Shown here piece after piece: positions 1 through 9,258 of a stretch of DNA of 64,000 nucleotides (positions are counted from its first letter, which is position 1; every line of letters begins with the position of its first letter). Made by a program: the position numbers and the translations under genes. A model generated the notes under the pieces. That model was not told the origin of the DNA and did no database searches. It saw only the letters and a list, made by a program, of their open reading frames with translations. The stretch spans positions 122,644-186,643 of the forward strand of contig JAEEWG010000002.1 of the NCBI GenBank assembly GCA_016287245.1. Reading direction: 5' to 3'. The stretch is from Clostridia bacterium. Its GTDB lineage: Bacteria > Bacillota > Clostridia > Saccharofermentanales > Saccharofermentanaceae.

Positions 1-1
1 G

Positions 2-1108
2 GAGAAGAAGAAACGGAAGAAGGCTGTTACGGTCCTCCTGATCCTGGTAAGGATCCCTGTCGTTTTGTTTCTGCTTCTGACCATCGTTTCCATCGCGGGA
101 AGAAACATCAACTGGATTAAAAGTAACATCGATACTTCCAGGGGTATCTGTGAAGAACTCTATACGACGATCGGCGGGCAGGAGCAGTATATCCAGATCC
201 GGGGCAGGGATAAAAACAACCCGGTCATCCTCTATATCCACGGCGGTCCTGCCGGCCCGGATTCTCCGATCTCTCCGCTGTTTACAGATCCACTGATCGA
301 TGATTACACCGTTGTCTGCTGGGATCAGAGAGGCTGCGGGAAAACGTATTTTAAAAACGACGACAGAGAGAATACGACAGTGACTTTCGAGAGGGCGCTT
401 CTCGATACAGATGAACTTGTGGATTACCTTCGCGAAAGATTTCACACGGAAAAGGTCATCCTGATGTGTCATTCCTACGGAACGATCGTCGGAACGAGAT
501 ATGTGCAGGCGCATAGCGAAAAAGTCAGCGCATACATCGGGATCGGGCAGTTCGTGAACTGTGTCGAATCTGACCGTATCGCGTATGAAAAGGCGATGGA
601 GATCGCAAAGTCCAAAGGTAAAGATACAGGATCTTTGGAAAAAATATATCAGGAATACAGAAACGGCGACTCGCTTTCGGAATACATGGCGCTTCGGAAA
701 GCGACATCGAAATTCCTCCCGAAGGGCGAGGCTGCCAATACGATCCTATATGCATTTTTCTCTCCCTATACTTCTGTCAATGACGTCAGATGGGTCCTTA
801 AACAGATGGATCTGGATAGCTACTACGAACTGGAGAAGGATCTTTTCCAGACGGTGTATTATTACGATATCTATTCGTACGATCTTCGGTACGAAGTGCC
901 GATGTACTTTATTTCCGGAGAACTGGACTTCATCTGCAACTGCGATCTGGCCCGAAAGTTCTGCGAAGACATCGAAGCGCCGGCAAAAGAATTCGTGACC
1001 GTTAAAAACGGCGGGCACACACCGCATTACACCACACCGGATCTTTTCGCAAAAGAAGTGAAGCGGATACTGGCAGGCGAATGCGGGGCAGGGATATCTG
1101 AAGTATAG
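2..1108 (+). CDS. alpha/beta hydrolase, membrane-anchored (5' end outside window)
   Basis: The frame is open from base 2 to the stop, so the true start lies upstream of the window; the TTG at 65 is only the first in-frame alternative start. The visible N-terminus is a Lys/Arg-rich stretch followed by about 25 hydrophobic residues, which suggests a membrane anchor. Next come an oxyanion HGGPAGP motif, DQRGCGKT, the nucleophile elbow CHSYG, an acid in GELDF and a His in GGHTPH, in the order expected of the prolyl aminopeptidase-like (S33) alpha/beta hydrolases. The inferred role is hydrolysis of small peptides or esters at the outer membrane face; the substrate is not readable. The next gene starts 45 bases on. 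Confidence 0.85.
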   Translation, partial: EKKKRKKAVTVLLILVRIPVVLFLLLTIVSIAGRNINWIKSNIDTSRGICEELYTTIGGQEQYIQIRGRDKNNPVILYIHGGPAGPDSPISPLFTDPLIDDYTVVCWDQRGCGKTYFKNDDRENTTVTFERALLDTDELVDYLRERFHTEKVILMCHSYGTIVGTRYVQAHSEKVSAYIGIGQFVNCVESDRIAYEKAMEIAKSKGKDTGSLEKIYQEYRNGDSLSEYMALRKATSKFLPKGEAANTILYAFFSPYTSVNDVRWVLKQMDLDSYYELEKDLFQTVYYYDIYSYDLRYEVPMYFISGELDFICNCDLARKFCEDIEAPAKEFVTVKNGGHTPHYTTPDLFAKEVKRILAGECGAGISEV

Positions 1109-1153
1109 TATTGAGACATTTTGGCACTGGAGAAGAAATGAGGTGAGCCCGGC

Positions 1154-1702
1154 ATGAAAAAGATCCTGGAAACGGAAAGACTGTATCTTCGTGAAATGAC
1201 GATGGATGACTTCGAGTCGCTTTATAAAGTGCTGGCGGATCCGTCCATTATGCAGCACTATCCGTATACATTCGATGAAGAGCGTGTGAGAGCCTGGATC
1301 GAGCGGAACATCCGCCGTTATTCCGATGACGGATTCGGGCTATGGGCGGTGTGCATCAAGGATTCGGGAGAGATGATCGGCGACTGTGGTCTGACACTTC
1401 AGAACATTGACGGAAGCATGCTTCCGGAGATCGGGTATCACATCCGCGCGGACCAGCAGAGGAAAGGCTACGCGAAAGAAGCTGCTGCGGCCGTTCGTGA
1501 CTGGGCTTTTCAGAATACGGAGTACGAGGCGCTTTATTCTTATTGCAAATATACCAATGTCGGATCGTTTAAAACGGCGGAATCCATTGGCATGCATTTT
1601 CTGAAAGAGTACCCGGAGGAAGCGAATACGATCACGCATGTGTCGGTGATCTACCGGAAAGAGTCAGAAGAATGCGCGGCGCGCGGGCCGTCTTTTTCTT
1701 GA
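1154..1702 (+). CDS. GNAT acetyltransferase (RimJ/RimL-like)
   Basis: This is a 182-residue protein that opens with a substrate-side segment typical of the RimJ/RimL group (ETERLYLREMTMDDFESL). The acetyl-CoA pyrophosphate loop is visible as QQRKGYAKEA around residues 100-110, followed by the ESIGMHF segment near the C-terminus. These enzymes transfer acetyl from acetyl-CoA to an amine of a protein N-terminus or small molecule; the target cannot be read here. The ATG at 1154 is preceded by AGGTGAG at a suitable distance. The gene converges with the minus-strand acetyltransferase at 1732. Confidence 0.85.
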   Translation: MKKILETERLYLREMTMDDFESLYKVLADPSIMQHYPYTFDEERVRAWIERNIRRYSDDGFGLWAVCIKDSGEMIGDCGLTLQNIDGSMLPEIGYHIRADQQRKGYAKEAAAAVRDWAFQNTEYEALYSYCKYTNVGSFKTAESIGMHFLKEYPEEANTITHVSVIYRKESEECAARGPSFS

Positions 1703-1731
1703 AAAGATCTGTTCGAGGTGGGGTTCGGCGC

Positions 1732-2364
1732 TCACTTATGGCGCCTTAACATGCCGTAGTGCGTAAGGTCGCTTCCGGGGACCAGTCCCGTCTCTACGAC
1801 CTCGAAGCCGAAGTGGTTATAAAATGGCACATTCTTCTCCGCATGTGTCTCGAGATAGAGATCCTGTCCTGTCTCATCCAGATATTCCATGAAAGGAGTA
1901 AGCATGCTCTTGGCTACGCCCTGCAGCTGCTTTTCCTGCCTGACCACCAGATCGAACAGGTACCAGCTCTTATGGCCGGTATGCCGCTTTTTCATCTGCA
2001 TACAGAAACTCTCATAACGGGCCTGCGGGTAAAGAGTCGATAATGGCATCTTCAGGCCGCCGGACCGAAGATAGGGCATGATCGGCATACCCTTATATCC
2101 CGGCGGCAGAAAGAATGCCATACCGTTGATATTCTCACTGTCCACGACGATCATGGCCGCGTCAGAGAGCGTTTTGAGGGAGGAGATCCAGAGCTTTCTC
2201 ATGACCTCGGGTGTGTTATGTTCTTTGAAAAGAACATCGTACAGCCGGTATCCGGTGAAGGCGTCGATATTGCATTCGACGGCTTTTTCCATATCCTTCA
2301 TGTCGAAAAGAGAAAGACCTTTTTCCCGGGCGATCGTCTGAAACGAAAGATCCATTTTATCCAT
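1732..2364 (-). CDS. GNAT acetyltransferase
   Basis: About 210 residues. The C-terminal half carries the GNAT core: a beta strand LFDLVVRQEKQ, the acetyl-CoA loop QLQGVAKSML, and the terminal NVPFYNHFGFEVV motif. The N-terminal half is less conserved. An in-frame TTG lies 42 bases further upstream, but the ATG at 2364 is preceded by AAGGTGGA on the minus strand at about six bases, so I use it. It is the second of four GNAT enzymes in the window and is not closely similar to its neighbour. The substrate is unknown. Confidence 0.82.
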   Translation of the reverse strand: MDKMDLSFQTIAREKGLSLFDMKDMEKAVECNIDAFTGYRLYDVLFKEHNTPEVMRKLWISSLKTLSDAAMIVVDSENINGMAFFLPPGYKGMPIMPYLRSGGLKMPLSTLYPQARYESFCMQMKKRHTGHKSWYLFDLVVRQEKQLQGVAKSMLTPFMEYLDETGQDLYLETHAEKNVPFYNHFGFEVVETGLVPGSDLTHYGMLRRHK

Positions 2365-2543
2365 ACTGGTCCACCTTAAATTCCGCGCGTAACTATACAC
2401 GCGCAAGCAATGCTGACGGATAGGTATTTTCTGGATGAGAAAGACTGTGAAAAGAATAATATGTCAAATATTTATGCGGTTGCATTATATATCCTTTTCG
2501 GTACGAAGGTCAATCTGATATTTGCTGGATCTCCTCCTTTCTT

Positions 2544-4727
2544 TTATGCGTTCAGGGTTTCTTCCCAGGAAGTCTTCTCCGGCCAGGTGGAATCGTCGAA
2601 TGCTTCTCGGATGCACTGGCAGTAGAATCTTGCCTTTTCCTTACACGGATCCGGGATCTTCTCCGCACTGAAAAGGGCTTCCATCAGGAGGATCCTGTCC
2701 TTTCTTCCACTGTGCAGAGCTGCCTTCGAAACGACGTAATCGCTGAAGTTTGCATATTCTTCCGAGGCGACCTCGTCAGAGAGGTAGCCGGTGTAGTAGA
2801 AGGTAGCCGGATTCTTCGAATTCCAGATGCTCTCGGAGAACATCGGATCGCTCATGTTCTCGAAGTAATTTCGAAGCTTGAGATCGGTCGCGTCGAAGAT
2901 CGCCTGGATCAGGCCGCGCTCCTGCTCGACCGGATCCTCTGTGCAGACGCAGTCTATCGAATAACTCATGATATACCCGTCTTCCGAATAGAAAAGATTC
3001 AGATCGGAATACAATGGCCACTTAAAGATACAGATCTCGAAACCCCTGTAATAACCGTAGTTGAACTGGTCGAAATATCCTTCCGGGAAGCGGCTTAATA
3101 CCTTTTCCGCAAGATCGAGCATATCGCTGATCTTTTTATTATCAAATTCAAATTCAGTGCCCATATCGAACACATACGCTTCGGCATAAGGCGGAAGATC
3201 GTCGCCCAGGCGGATATAAACGCCGTATTTGTTCCCGATCTCTGCTGCCCGCGCATAGAGATCCTTCATATCACCGGTTTCGGAAAAGGGCTTCTGCTCA
3301 TGAAGCGGAGAACTGTCGTGAATAAAGGAATCCAGACGCTCGGACAGATCTTTTCCGGCAGGAAGAGGCTCCGGAAGCACCTTCGGATAGACGTGCACAT
3401 AATACTCGTTGGAGAGTACTTTTCCGGTATCAAAATCGTACTCGACCAGCAGTGCGGCCGAACGGTCCTTCTCGACCTCATCGGAGCGCAGCAGATCGAC
3501 CGTAAGATATGGCTTATCGTCCAGGATCATGACCTTGAAAGTGCCCAGAAGACCCGGGTTCGTGCCCTGATCGATCTGATCGAGGATGCTGCTTGAAAAG
3601 TCCTGCAGCTCGCAATATGTCATGAGGATATCGTTGACTTCCTTATGCTTCAGCGGAACGTCCTCAAAGAGCCCCTGATTGATCTGCGTTAAGATCTTGC
3701 AGAAGATCTTGTCGTCTTTCCAGTTCGTCTTTTTCTCGTGCTCATAAAGATCGATCAGAACATCTTCCATGCGGACAAGTTCCTGTGGCGCTTCCACATA
3801 CGAATAGGTGTAGTGGTTGAAAGAATTGATCACATTTACGATCTTTTCGTCGGTATAGCCTGCGTCTTTCATGTAGCCGATAAAGAGCTCGGTAGAGTTC
3901 TCGCTGAAGAAAAGCTCATCCAGCGCATCGGATCCGTAGATCCACTCAAAGCCGGTAAGAAAACTGTGCGGGCAGGGGTAAGTCATCGGGCTCTTCGTAA
4001 AGTATTTCCCGGTATAAAGTTCGGCACCGCCTTCCACGATGAAGCTGGCCGTAAGGTATTCGTCCGCATTTATCCACTGCTCTTCGGAAAGATCCTCCCG
4101 ATATGCCAGATGACCATCTACGAGAGCCATATTTCCTTCCCACTCTCCATCGATGAAAGCATCGACGAAGTGCGTCAGTTCGTGCATGACGGTCTCATAT
4201 GTCGCTTCCGTCTCATAGAGGACGCCGTCTCCGAAAATACGGATCTCGTTGCCCCAGGAGCGGAACTCGCCGGCGTTCTCGGCTAAGTAAGCATCTTCGA
4301 ACCGCAGTTCTCTCAGTTTGCTTAAGAAGAACTCTTCGTCTTCCTCTTCAATATGATCCGCCACGATCGGGAAAAGATTCACGACGAATCCTCTGTACTC
4401 GATGAGGCCCGGATTGTGGATGATCGCATCTGCAAACTTCAGGAAGAAGTCATACTTGCCATGCAGATCCTCTGTAGGAAGTCCGAGCTCCTGGGCCAGT
4501 TTTTTTGCCTCTGTTTCCGAAGAGGCGGCAGGATTCTGATATACGGTCTCTATTGCTTCCGAAGATAAGGAAGCGACGGTATTCTCTTCACTCTCCGAGG
4601 TCTGGATACTCGTATCCATACCGGAGCTTTCTGTGTTTTCTTTTTTCCGGCAGCCGGATGCGGCAAATACCGAAATGGTGAGTACGCCTGCCATTAGCGT
4701 ACAACATGCTTTCTTAAAATGTAACAT
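2544..4727 (-). CDS. large lipoprotein with HExxH zinc-peptidase-like domain
   Basis: A 727-residue lipoprotein. The signal peptide ends in the lipobox AASGC with the lipidated Cys at residue 26, followed by a Ser/Glu-rich linker. Residues about 80-390 form a domain with HELTH at 182-186 and a downstream EGGAELYTGKY whose Glu (about 232) could be the third ligand of a gluzincin. Residues 400-727 form a second domain without an HExxH motif. The first domain is clearly paralogous to the whole protein at 53093-54490, including a matching pair of zinc motifs and the ASFI/TDFI-EGGA region. It is probably a surface metallopeptidase; substrate unknown. A minus-strand promoter candidate lies just upstream. 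Confidence 0.8.
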   Translation of the reverse strand: MLHFKKACCTLMAGVLTISVFAASGCRKKENTESSGMDTSIQTSESEENTVASLSSEAIETVYQNPAASSETEAKKLAQELGLPTEDLHGKYDFFLKFADAIIHNPGLIEYRGFVVNLFPIVADHIEEEDEEFFLSKLRELRFEDAYLAENAGEFRSWGNEIRIFGDGVLYETEATYETVMHELTHFVDAFIDGEWEGNMALVDGHLAYREDLSEEQWINADEYLTASFIVEGGAELYTGKYFTKSPMTYPCPHSFLTGFEWIYGSDALDELFFSENSTELFIGYMKDAGYTDEKIVNVINSFNHYTYSYVEAPQELVRMEDVLIDLYEHEKKTNWKDDKIFCKILTQINQGLFEDVPLKHKEVNDILMTYCELQDFSSSILDQIDQGTNPGLLGTFKVMILDDKPYLTVDLLRSDEVEKDRSAALLVEYDFDTGKVLSNEYYVHVYPKVLPEPLPAGKDLSERLDSFIHDSSPLHEQKPFSETGDMKDLYARAAEIGNKYGVYIRLGDDLPPYAEAYVFDMGTEFEFDNKKISDMLDLAEKVLSRFPEGYFDQFNYGYYRGFEICIFKWPLYSDLNLFYSEDGYIMSYSIDCVCTEDPVEQERGLIQAIFDATDLKLRNYFENMSDPMFSESIWNSKNPATFYYTGYLSDEVASEEYANFSDYVVSKAALHSGRKDRILLMEALFSAEKIPDPCKEKARFYCQCIREAFDDSTWPEKTSWEETLNA

Positions 4728-4755
4728 ATCCCATGTCTCCTTTCGTGATATGCCG

Positions 4756-4782
4756 ATTATACGAAAGCTCCACCTTTTTCAA
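4756..4782 (-). promoter_or_regulatory. candidate sigma-A promoter for the HExxH lipoprotein gene
   Basis: On the minus strand TTGAAA (4777-4782) and a perfect TATAAT (4756-4761) are separated by 15 bases, shorter than the usual 17. The -10 box lies about 30 bases before the start codon at 4727, with AAAGGAG between them. Confidence 0.4.
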
Positions 4783-4936
4783 GTGACAGGATAGACACTA
4801 TGAGAGAATAGTTATTTTCAATATTGTATAGTAAGTTTTGTTTCATGACGTTCTTCTCACTTAGTGACAAATCTTCCCTGATACTATGAAATTACGAAAT
4901 CGTGTTGGTTTATTTATTTGGGGACAGGTGGTTATT

Positions 4937-6340
4937 ATGAAACGAAAAATCAGCTCTGTTTTATTGGTAATGGCATTAGCATCCGGCCTCGCTCTTTGTG
5001 CGGGATGCAAAAAGAAAAGTAACGAGACGGAAAAAGAGAAGGACCGGGAAACAGAAGCTTCTGCTGCTGAATCTGGTTCTTCCGAAGAGACGGAGAAAGA
5101 GACGGCCGGGTCTCAGAAGAAGGCATCCGAAAAAACTGCTGCAACTACTGTCGATCTCAATTATTCGGATTATGAGATAAATATGGCAAAGCCGCCGGTA
5201 GCTACGAATCCGGATGGCTCCCTGAAGAATCCGCCGCAACCCGAAAGACTCGGATACGGGAATTTCTGTAACGGAGCCATTGCCACAGGAAACAGTGAAT
5301 ATCAGTATTACGTCGTACATCCCGATAAGCATTTGATCTGTATCGAAATGGAGAGTTTATCTACCGGGCAGTGCTATTTCATCTATTCGGCCAAACCGGA
5401 AAAGGGGAATGACCACGAGCTGGATATGCTGACCCTTTACGATAAGTATCTGTATTTCAGGGAGGATCAGACCCAAATCAAGCGGATCGATCTTACGGAC
5501 TATTCTGTGGAAGATGTAGTTGAAGGAAATATCACCCGCATGATCCCGTATGAGGACTCTCTTTACCTCGGGCAGGACAGCTCCATCGTAAGATGTGATC
5601 CGGATGGCAGTAACCCGAAAGTCCTTTATACTGCGCAGAACAAGAATCAGGATGTAGAGATCAGTTTCTGCGTAAGTAACGATAAGATCCTCTTTTCCGA
5701 TCCGAAAGAAGAAAAAGACGATGGACTTTTTTACGGGAAGATCTATTCCATGGATCTTAACGGAAGCAATAAGACAGAGATCCTGCCGGAGGCGACGGCC
5801 AGTAATGACAAAGTGTTCTTCTCGGATGAGAAGAATCTCTACTTCTACGGAGAAATGGAACAGACTGCCGATATGAAACTCCTTACAGATCCGGATCTTG
5901 AGGTCGAAGGAATCAGCTTTACCTCATATTACGATCCGCATAAAAACAAAGAGGACGATTACGGGAGGATCCTGAGAGGATTCTACCGCGTAGCTCTAGA
6001 TGGCAGTGAAACGACATTTATCCAGGCTTATCCGGCCGGCTCTGTAAATGTATTCGATGGCGCGATCTTCTGGACGGCCGCAAACATAATCTTTGCGGTG
6101 GGAGAAGATGGAGTGATCTGCCAAAATGACAATGAAAATCACATCTTTGATGTTGATAATATCGAAAACCGGGAGATCATGCTTGTCGGTGACTGGCTCT
6201 TCTATTCATACATAGATCCGGAGGGTAACGGCGAAGGCAGAACCATGAAAAGACACCTCACGACCGAGTTCGCGGTAGTTATGGACTGGCCCGCTCCTCC
6301 TGGAAAACAAGCTGGAAAACATACCCATGAATCGAATTAA
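4937..6340 (+). CDS. lipoprotein with DUF5050-like beta-propeller domain
   Basis: I start this gene at the ATG at 4937, preceded by AGGTGG at five bases; an earlier in-frame ATG at 4886 would put hydrophilic residues before the signal peptide. The product is 467 residues, with a lipobox ending in AGCKKK, a long Glu/Lys/Ser-rich linker to about residue 70, and then repeated blades of the type NxxIYYxD-LYRxDLDGSN (for example VRCDPDGSNPKVLY, IYSMDLNGSNKTEIL and YRVALDGSETTFI). That repeat is characteristic of DUF5050/prolow-density-receptor-like propellers of Clostridia. It is exposed outside the membrane and function is unknown. The next gene follows after 56 bases and may be co-transcribed. 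Confidence 0.75.
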   Translation: MKRKISSVLLVMALASGLALCAGCKKKSNETEKEKDRETEASAAESGSSEETEKETAGSQKKASEKTAATTVDLNYSDYEINMAKPPVATNPDGSLKNPPQPERLGYGNFCNGAIATGNSEYQYYVVHPDKHLICIEMESLSTGQCYFIYSAKPEKGNDHELDMLTLYDKYLYFREDQTQIKRIDLTDYSVEDVVEGNITRMIPYEDSLYLGQDSSIVRCDPDGSNPKVLYTAQNKNQDVEISFCVSNDKILFSDPKEEKDDGLFYGKIYSMDLNGSNKTEILPEATASNDKVFFSDEKNLYFYGEMEQTADMKLLTDPDLEVEGISFTSYYDPHKNKEDDYGRILRGFYRVALDGSETTFIQAYPAGSVNVFDGAIFWTAANIIFAVGEDGVICQNDNENHIFDVDNIENREIMLVGDWLFYSYIDPEGNGEGRTMKRHLTTEFAVVMDWPAPPGKQAGKHTHESN

Positions 6341-6396
6341 CAGAAGGATACGATCAGCCTCTATAGAAAAAATCACGACAGCCACTTGAGGGGGAC

Positions 6397-7719
6397 ATGA
6401 CCATGAGCGAAAACGAGCCGAACGGCAAATCACTTTCACCTATTCTGTCACCGGAAACTTTTGCTCAGAAGTATCCGGAACCCAAGATCCCTTTGGGAAC
6501 GGAGTCGTCGGAAAATGAGACCGGGAAGGCATCTTCGAAAGCGCATCGGAAAAAGATGATCCTGTTCGGATCGCTCGCCGTCATTATCGTGGCCGGTGCG
6601 GTCACCGCGGCGGTGCTTATCACGACAGGTGCTTTTTCCAAAGCGAAGAAAGAAACCGAGCCGGAAGAATACGAGAAAATGGTCGAGACAGAAACGGAAG
6701 AAACGACGGACCCGACGAAAACGAAGAAAGCCTCCGCGACATCTGCTCCGACAGCTGCGCCGGCAGCGGATCCGGCCGGTCAGCATGTATCCGTGAATTC
6801 GTTAAACCAGATCACGGATGAACAGATCAAGATCATGGATGAACATTCGAGAAAAGTCATCCGGGAGGATGGCAATTCAGGTGAGGATGGTATTCCGGAT
6901 CAGGTCACGATCGATCAGATGAATTATATCGGCATGATCCGGCAATGTATCGATTATACCGGACCGGATCACGATGAAAAGGATATGATCCAGATGGTCT
7001 ATCAGGTGCTGCTGACGGATAACACAGGAGATCAGCCTGTAAAACGGCAGTATTTCTGGATGCACGGATTTACCGATGTATGTCAGGACGGAACGGTCGA
7101 CACTTCGGAGACAGAACAGATGTGGACCACCCTCAGCTTTGAAAACTGGTCGGCTCAGGGATGTCTGGACGTGGATTATCTGTTCACGGAAGCATCAGAA
7201 AGATATCACGTACAGGAGAAAAAAATCGACAAGTCGCTTATACAGCCGTTTGAAGGCGGAAGCGATGAGGTTCATCCTGTGCTCACATCGATCGGGCAGA
7301 TCACTCCGGCTATGGAAAGAGACCTCGAAAAGGGCGGTTACATATGGCAGGAGATCTCGGAGATCTTTGAAGGCGTCCAGGACAGTGGTATAAGAGTGGA
7401 CAACATAGAGTATGCCGGTCTGGCTTTTACTGTTTCGCAGAATAAAGGAATGAACCGTGTATATGTTATATTCCGCTTTGATATCACAGACTTCAACCAG
7501 CCTTCGCCGGTGAATCGAAGCATATACTGGTATCTCGGCTTTAACGGCCTATATGAAGGTGGACAGTTACAGACCAGAGTGCTGATGAATAAAGTATATC
7601 ATCCGTTCCATCTGGGTGACTGGGTGGACGCACCAGGCACCGTTGAAGAACTGCGGAAATTCCTTCAGGAAAACGAAACAGATGGATGGACCTACGAGGA
7701 TAACCTCGATTCCTGTTGA
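6397..7719 (+). CDS. single-pass membrane protein, unknown ectodomain
   Basis: A 440-residue protein with no cleavable signal. Residues 1-50 are hydrophilic and Lys/Glu-rich (cytoplasmic), one transmembrane helix covers about residues 53-77 (ILFGSLAVIIVAGAVTAAV), then comes a Glu/Thr/Ala-Pro-rich linker and a large ectodomain from about residue 130. The ectodomain seems to hold two related halves, each with a DQxxIMD/TPAMERDL helix, a Gly-Asp-rich loop, and an RQYFWMHGF or RSIYWYLGF strand. I recognise no family. GGGGGAC precedes the start. It probably forms an operon with the preceding lipoprotein. Confidence 0.65.
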   Translation: MTMSENEPNGKSLSPILSPETFAQKYPEPKIPLGTESSENETGKASSKAHRKKMILFGSLAVIIVAGAVTAAVLITTGAFSKAKKETEPEEYEKMVETETEETTDPTKTKKASATSAPTAAPAADPAGQHVSVNSLNQITDEQIKIMDEHSRKVIREDGNSGEDGIPDQVTIDQMNYIGMIRQCIDYTGPDHDEKDMIQMVYQVLLTDNTGDQPVKRQYFWMHGFTDVCQDGTVDTSETEQMWTTLSFENWSAQGCLDVDYLFTEASERYHVQEKKIDKSLIQPFEGGSDEVHPVLTSIGQITPAMERDLEKGGYIWQEISEIFEGVQDSGIRVDNIEYAGLAFTVSQNKGMNRVYVIFRFDITDFNQPSPVNRSIYWYLGFNGLYEGGQLQTRVLMNKVYHPFHLGDWVDAPGTVEELRKFLQENETDGWTYEDNLDSC

Positions 7720-7745
7720 CTTGTTTTTCAGAGGTGTGCTAATAT
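7716..7745 (+). promoter_or_regulatory. candidate promoter of the secreted protein/FtsX-ABC cassette
   Basis: TTGACT (7716-7721) and TAATAT (7740-7745) are 18 bases apart. The -35 box overlaps the end of the previous gene. The first gene of the cassette starts at 7784 with AGGAGG nine bases before it. Confidence 0.4.
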
Positions 7746-7783
7746 CAAATAAGTGGGGTTGACATACTAGGAGGCATTGGCTT

Positions 7784-8179
7784 ATGAGAAAGGTAGTATT
7801 CGCCCTCTTTTTGTGTTCCCTTTTGGGATGTTTTGTACCCCGTGTGTGTGCTGCTTCTGACTGGCTTATAACGGACAGCGGTTCCGGATACAAAGGTTTT
7901 CCGAAGCATTATTGTCGAGCAAAAATCAATTATAATCGTGAGACGGTGGTTCCAGACTATTATCTTTTAGAAGCGGAAATATACGATGGCGCTAAGTTGC
8001 TAGATGGCGTTAGTATGCATGGTTTTTGTTTAGGTTGGCTGTCGTCCACAAAAACCAGATATGTTGAAACAAACTCGTACTGGTCTGCAAATTACGGTAT
8101 TTATCGTGTTGCTGGTAGAGCTGTGAAGATTAAGGATAATACATACGTATATTACGATCCTTGGTGGCAAGAAGGATGA
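7784..8179 (+). CDS. small secreted protein encoded with an FtsX-type ABC cassette
   Basis: A 131-residue precursor with a classical signal peptide and a likely cleavage after VCA at residue 24 (ASDW starts the mature form). The mature 107 residues are rich in Tyr, Trp and Gly, have two Cys (YCRAK and GFCLGW) that could form a disulfide, and end in YYDPWWQEG. I do not recognise the family. Its stop overlaps the next start as ATGA. Its position, first in a cassette of two FtsX-like permeases, an ATPase and a lipoprotein, matches that of exported peptides or bacteriocins handled by such transporters; that role is inference. Base use is more A/T-rich than in flanking genes. Confidence 0.65.
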   Translation: MRKVVFALFLCSLLGCFVPRVCAASDWLITDSGSGYKGFPKHYCRAKINYNRETVVPDYYLLEAEIYDGAKLLDGVSMHGFCLGWLSSTKTRYVETNSYWSANYGIYRVAGRAVKIKDNTYVYYDPWWQEG

Positions 8180-9258
8180 ATCTCTTTCATACTTTTAAAA
8201 TGCGAAAGATACCTTTTTTATTTGCAAGTTGTATATTTGTCCTGCTCTTCGTTCAGTTTATGCTGATAAGTGAAGTGAGATACTATGCTTCGAAACAAGT
8301 AACGCCCCAATACTTCTCGACGTATTCATTTGTAACCGGTATTACTTCTTTTGAAAGATTGGAACAGATTCTTGCTGATTATCCTGGGAATATTCCTCAA
8401 TATGAGGATGTCCTTCTGGGGAAACCGAAATCTGTTCTGCAATATGGACCGGAAGATGATCAGTGCGAACAAATTGACATATATTCGTTTTATGGAACCC
8501 CAGCTGAAGGTCGTTTTGAAGAATCAGATGAGATTCCGGAATCTGGGGAGATCGTTTTCCTCGGTAACGATTTTAATATGCTTCCCTTTGATGAAGGGGA
8601 TACGGTTCTTCTGACTGTTGATGGTGTTGAGGACTACTTTACCCTGCGGAAAGCAGAAGTGGATATGCAGCTAAATATACGATATAGTCCATACATATGT
8701 GTTGTTACAACAGATCTGTTCCAATCGACGAATTCCCCAATTGGTTTTGTTTCTTTCCAATACAAAAAGGAACTCTCCTCCGTTGAGGAGAAACGGCTAC
8801 TCTCATATCTATCTTCCGGTTTAGGTACGATTGAAAAACAGGAGGCGGACAGTGGCTCAACAGTTAAAACGATCTCAACATACCTTGAAATCATCACCTT
8901 GTTCATAATGATGCCTTGTGTTTTTTCGTTGCTTGGAATCGTTCGTTTTATGTATCTGTCGAAACAGCGGGAGTATGCGATATTCCGGATCTGTGGAGCA
9001 AAGAGAAGACAGATTGCCGGTGCTTTTTTGCGAAGGATTTTACTATACTGGTCTGCTTCAGTGGCTGCGGCGTCACTTCTGTTTTTCCTCTGTAATTATT
9101 TCTCGGACTATATGGGGGATCAAGTGATGGGACCGCTTTTCTATGTGAGTAATATTGGCATCCAACTCGCAGCAATACTATTTATGTGGGGCTTGGTCCT
9201 GATTGAACAGAGAATGCGCAATGGCGGGAGAATACGTGTTGACAAGGAGTTTGCATGA
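8176..9258 (+). CDS. FtsX/MacB-like ABC permease 1
   Basis: I start at the ATG at 8176, which overlaps the previous stop as ATGA, rather than an upstream TTG at 8161. About 360 residues: one N-terminal transmembrane helix (PFLFASCIFVLLFVQFML), a 200-residue extracellular domain, then three C-terminal helices. The first cytosolic loop holds REYAIFRICGAKRRQI, the coupling-helix motif typical of FtsX/MacB/LolC permeases. It is half of a putative heterodimeric mechanotransmission-type ABC system with the next gene and the ATPase. Translation is coupled at both ends. Confidence 0.8.
   Translation: MNLFHTFKMRKIPFLFASCIFVLLFVQFMLISEVRYYASKQVTPQYFSTYSFVTGITSFERLEQILADYPGNIPQYEDVLLGKPKSVLQYGPEDDQCEQIDIYSFYGTPAEGRFEESDEIPESGEIVFLGNDFNMLPFDEGDTVLLTVDGVEDYFTLRKAEVDMQLNIRYSPYICVVTTDLFQSTNSPIGFVSFQYKKELSSVEEKRLLSYLSSGLGTIEKQEADSGSTVKTISTYLEIITLFIMMPCVFSLLGIVRFMYLSKQREYAIFRICGAKRRQIAGAFLRRILLYWSASVAAASLLFFLCNYFSDYMGDQVMGPLFYVSNIGIQLAAILFMWGLVLIEQRMRNGGRIRVDKEFA

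Noticed and set aside
7784..8179. Lactococcin 972-type bacteriocin
   Set aside because: Gene order is similar, but the conserved Gly-Trp and Tyr/His pattern of that family is not found in the mature sequence, so only a generic secreted protein is claimed.
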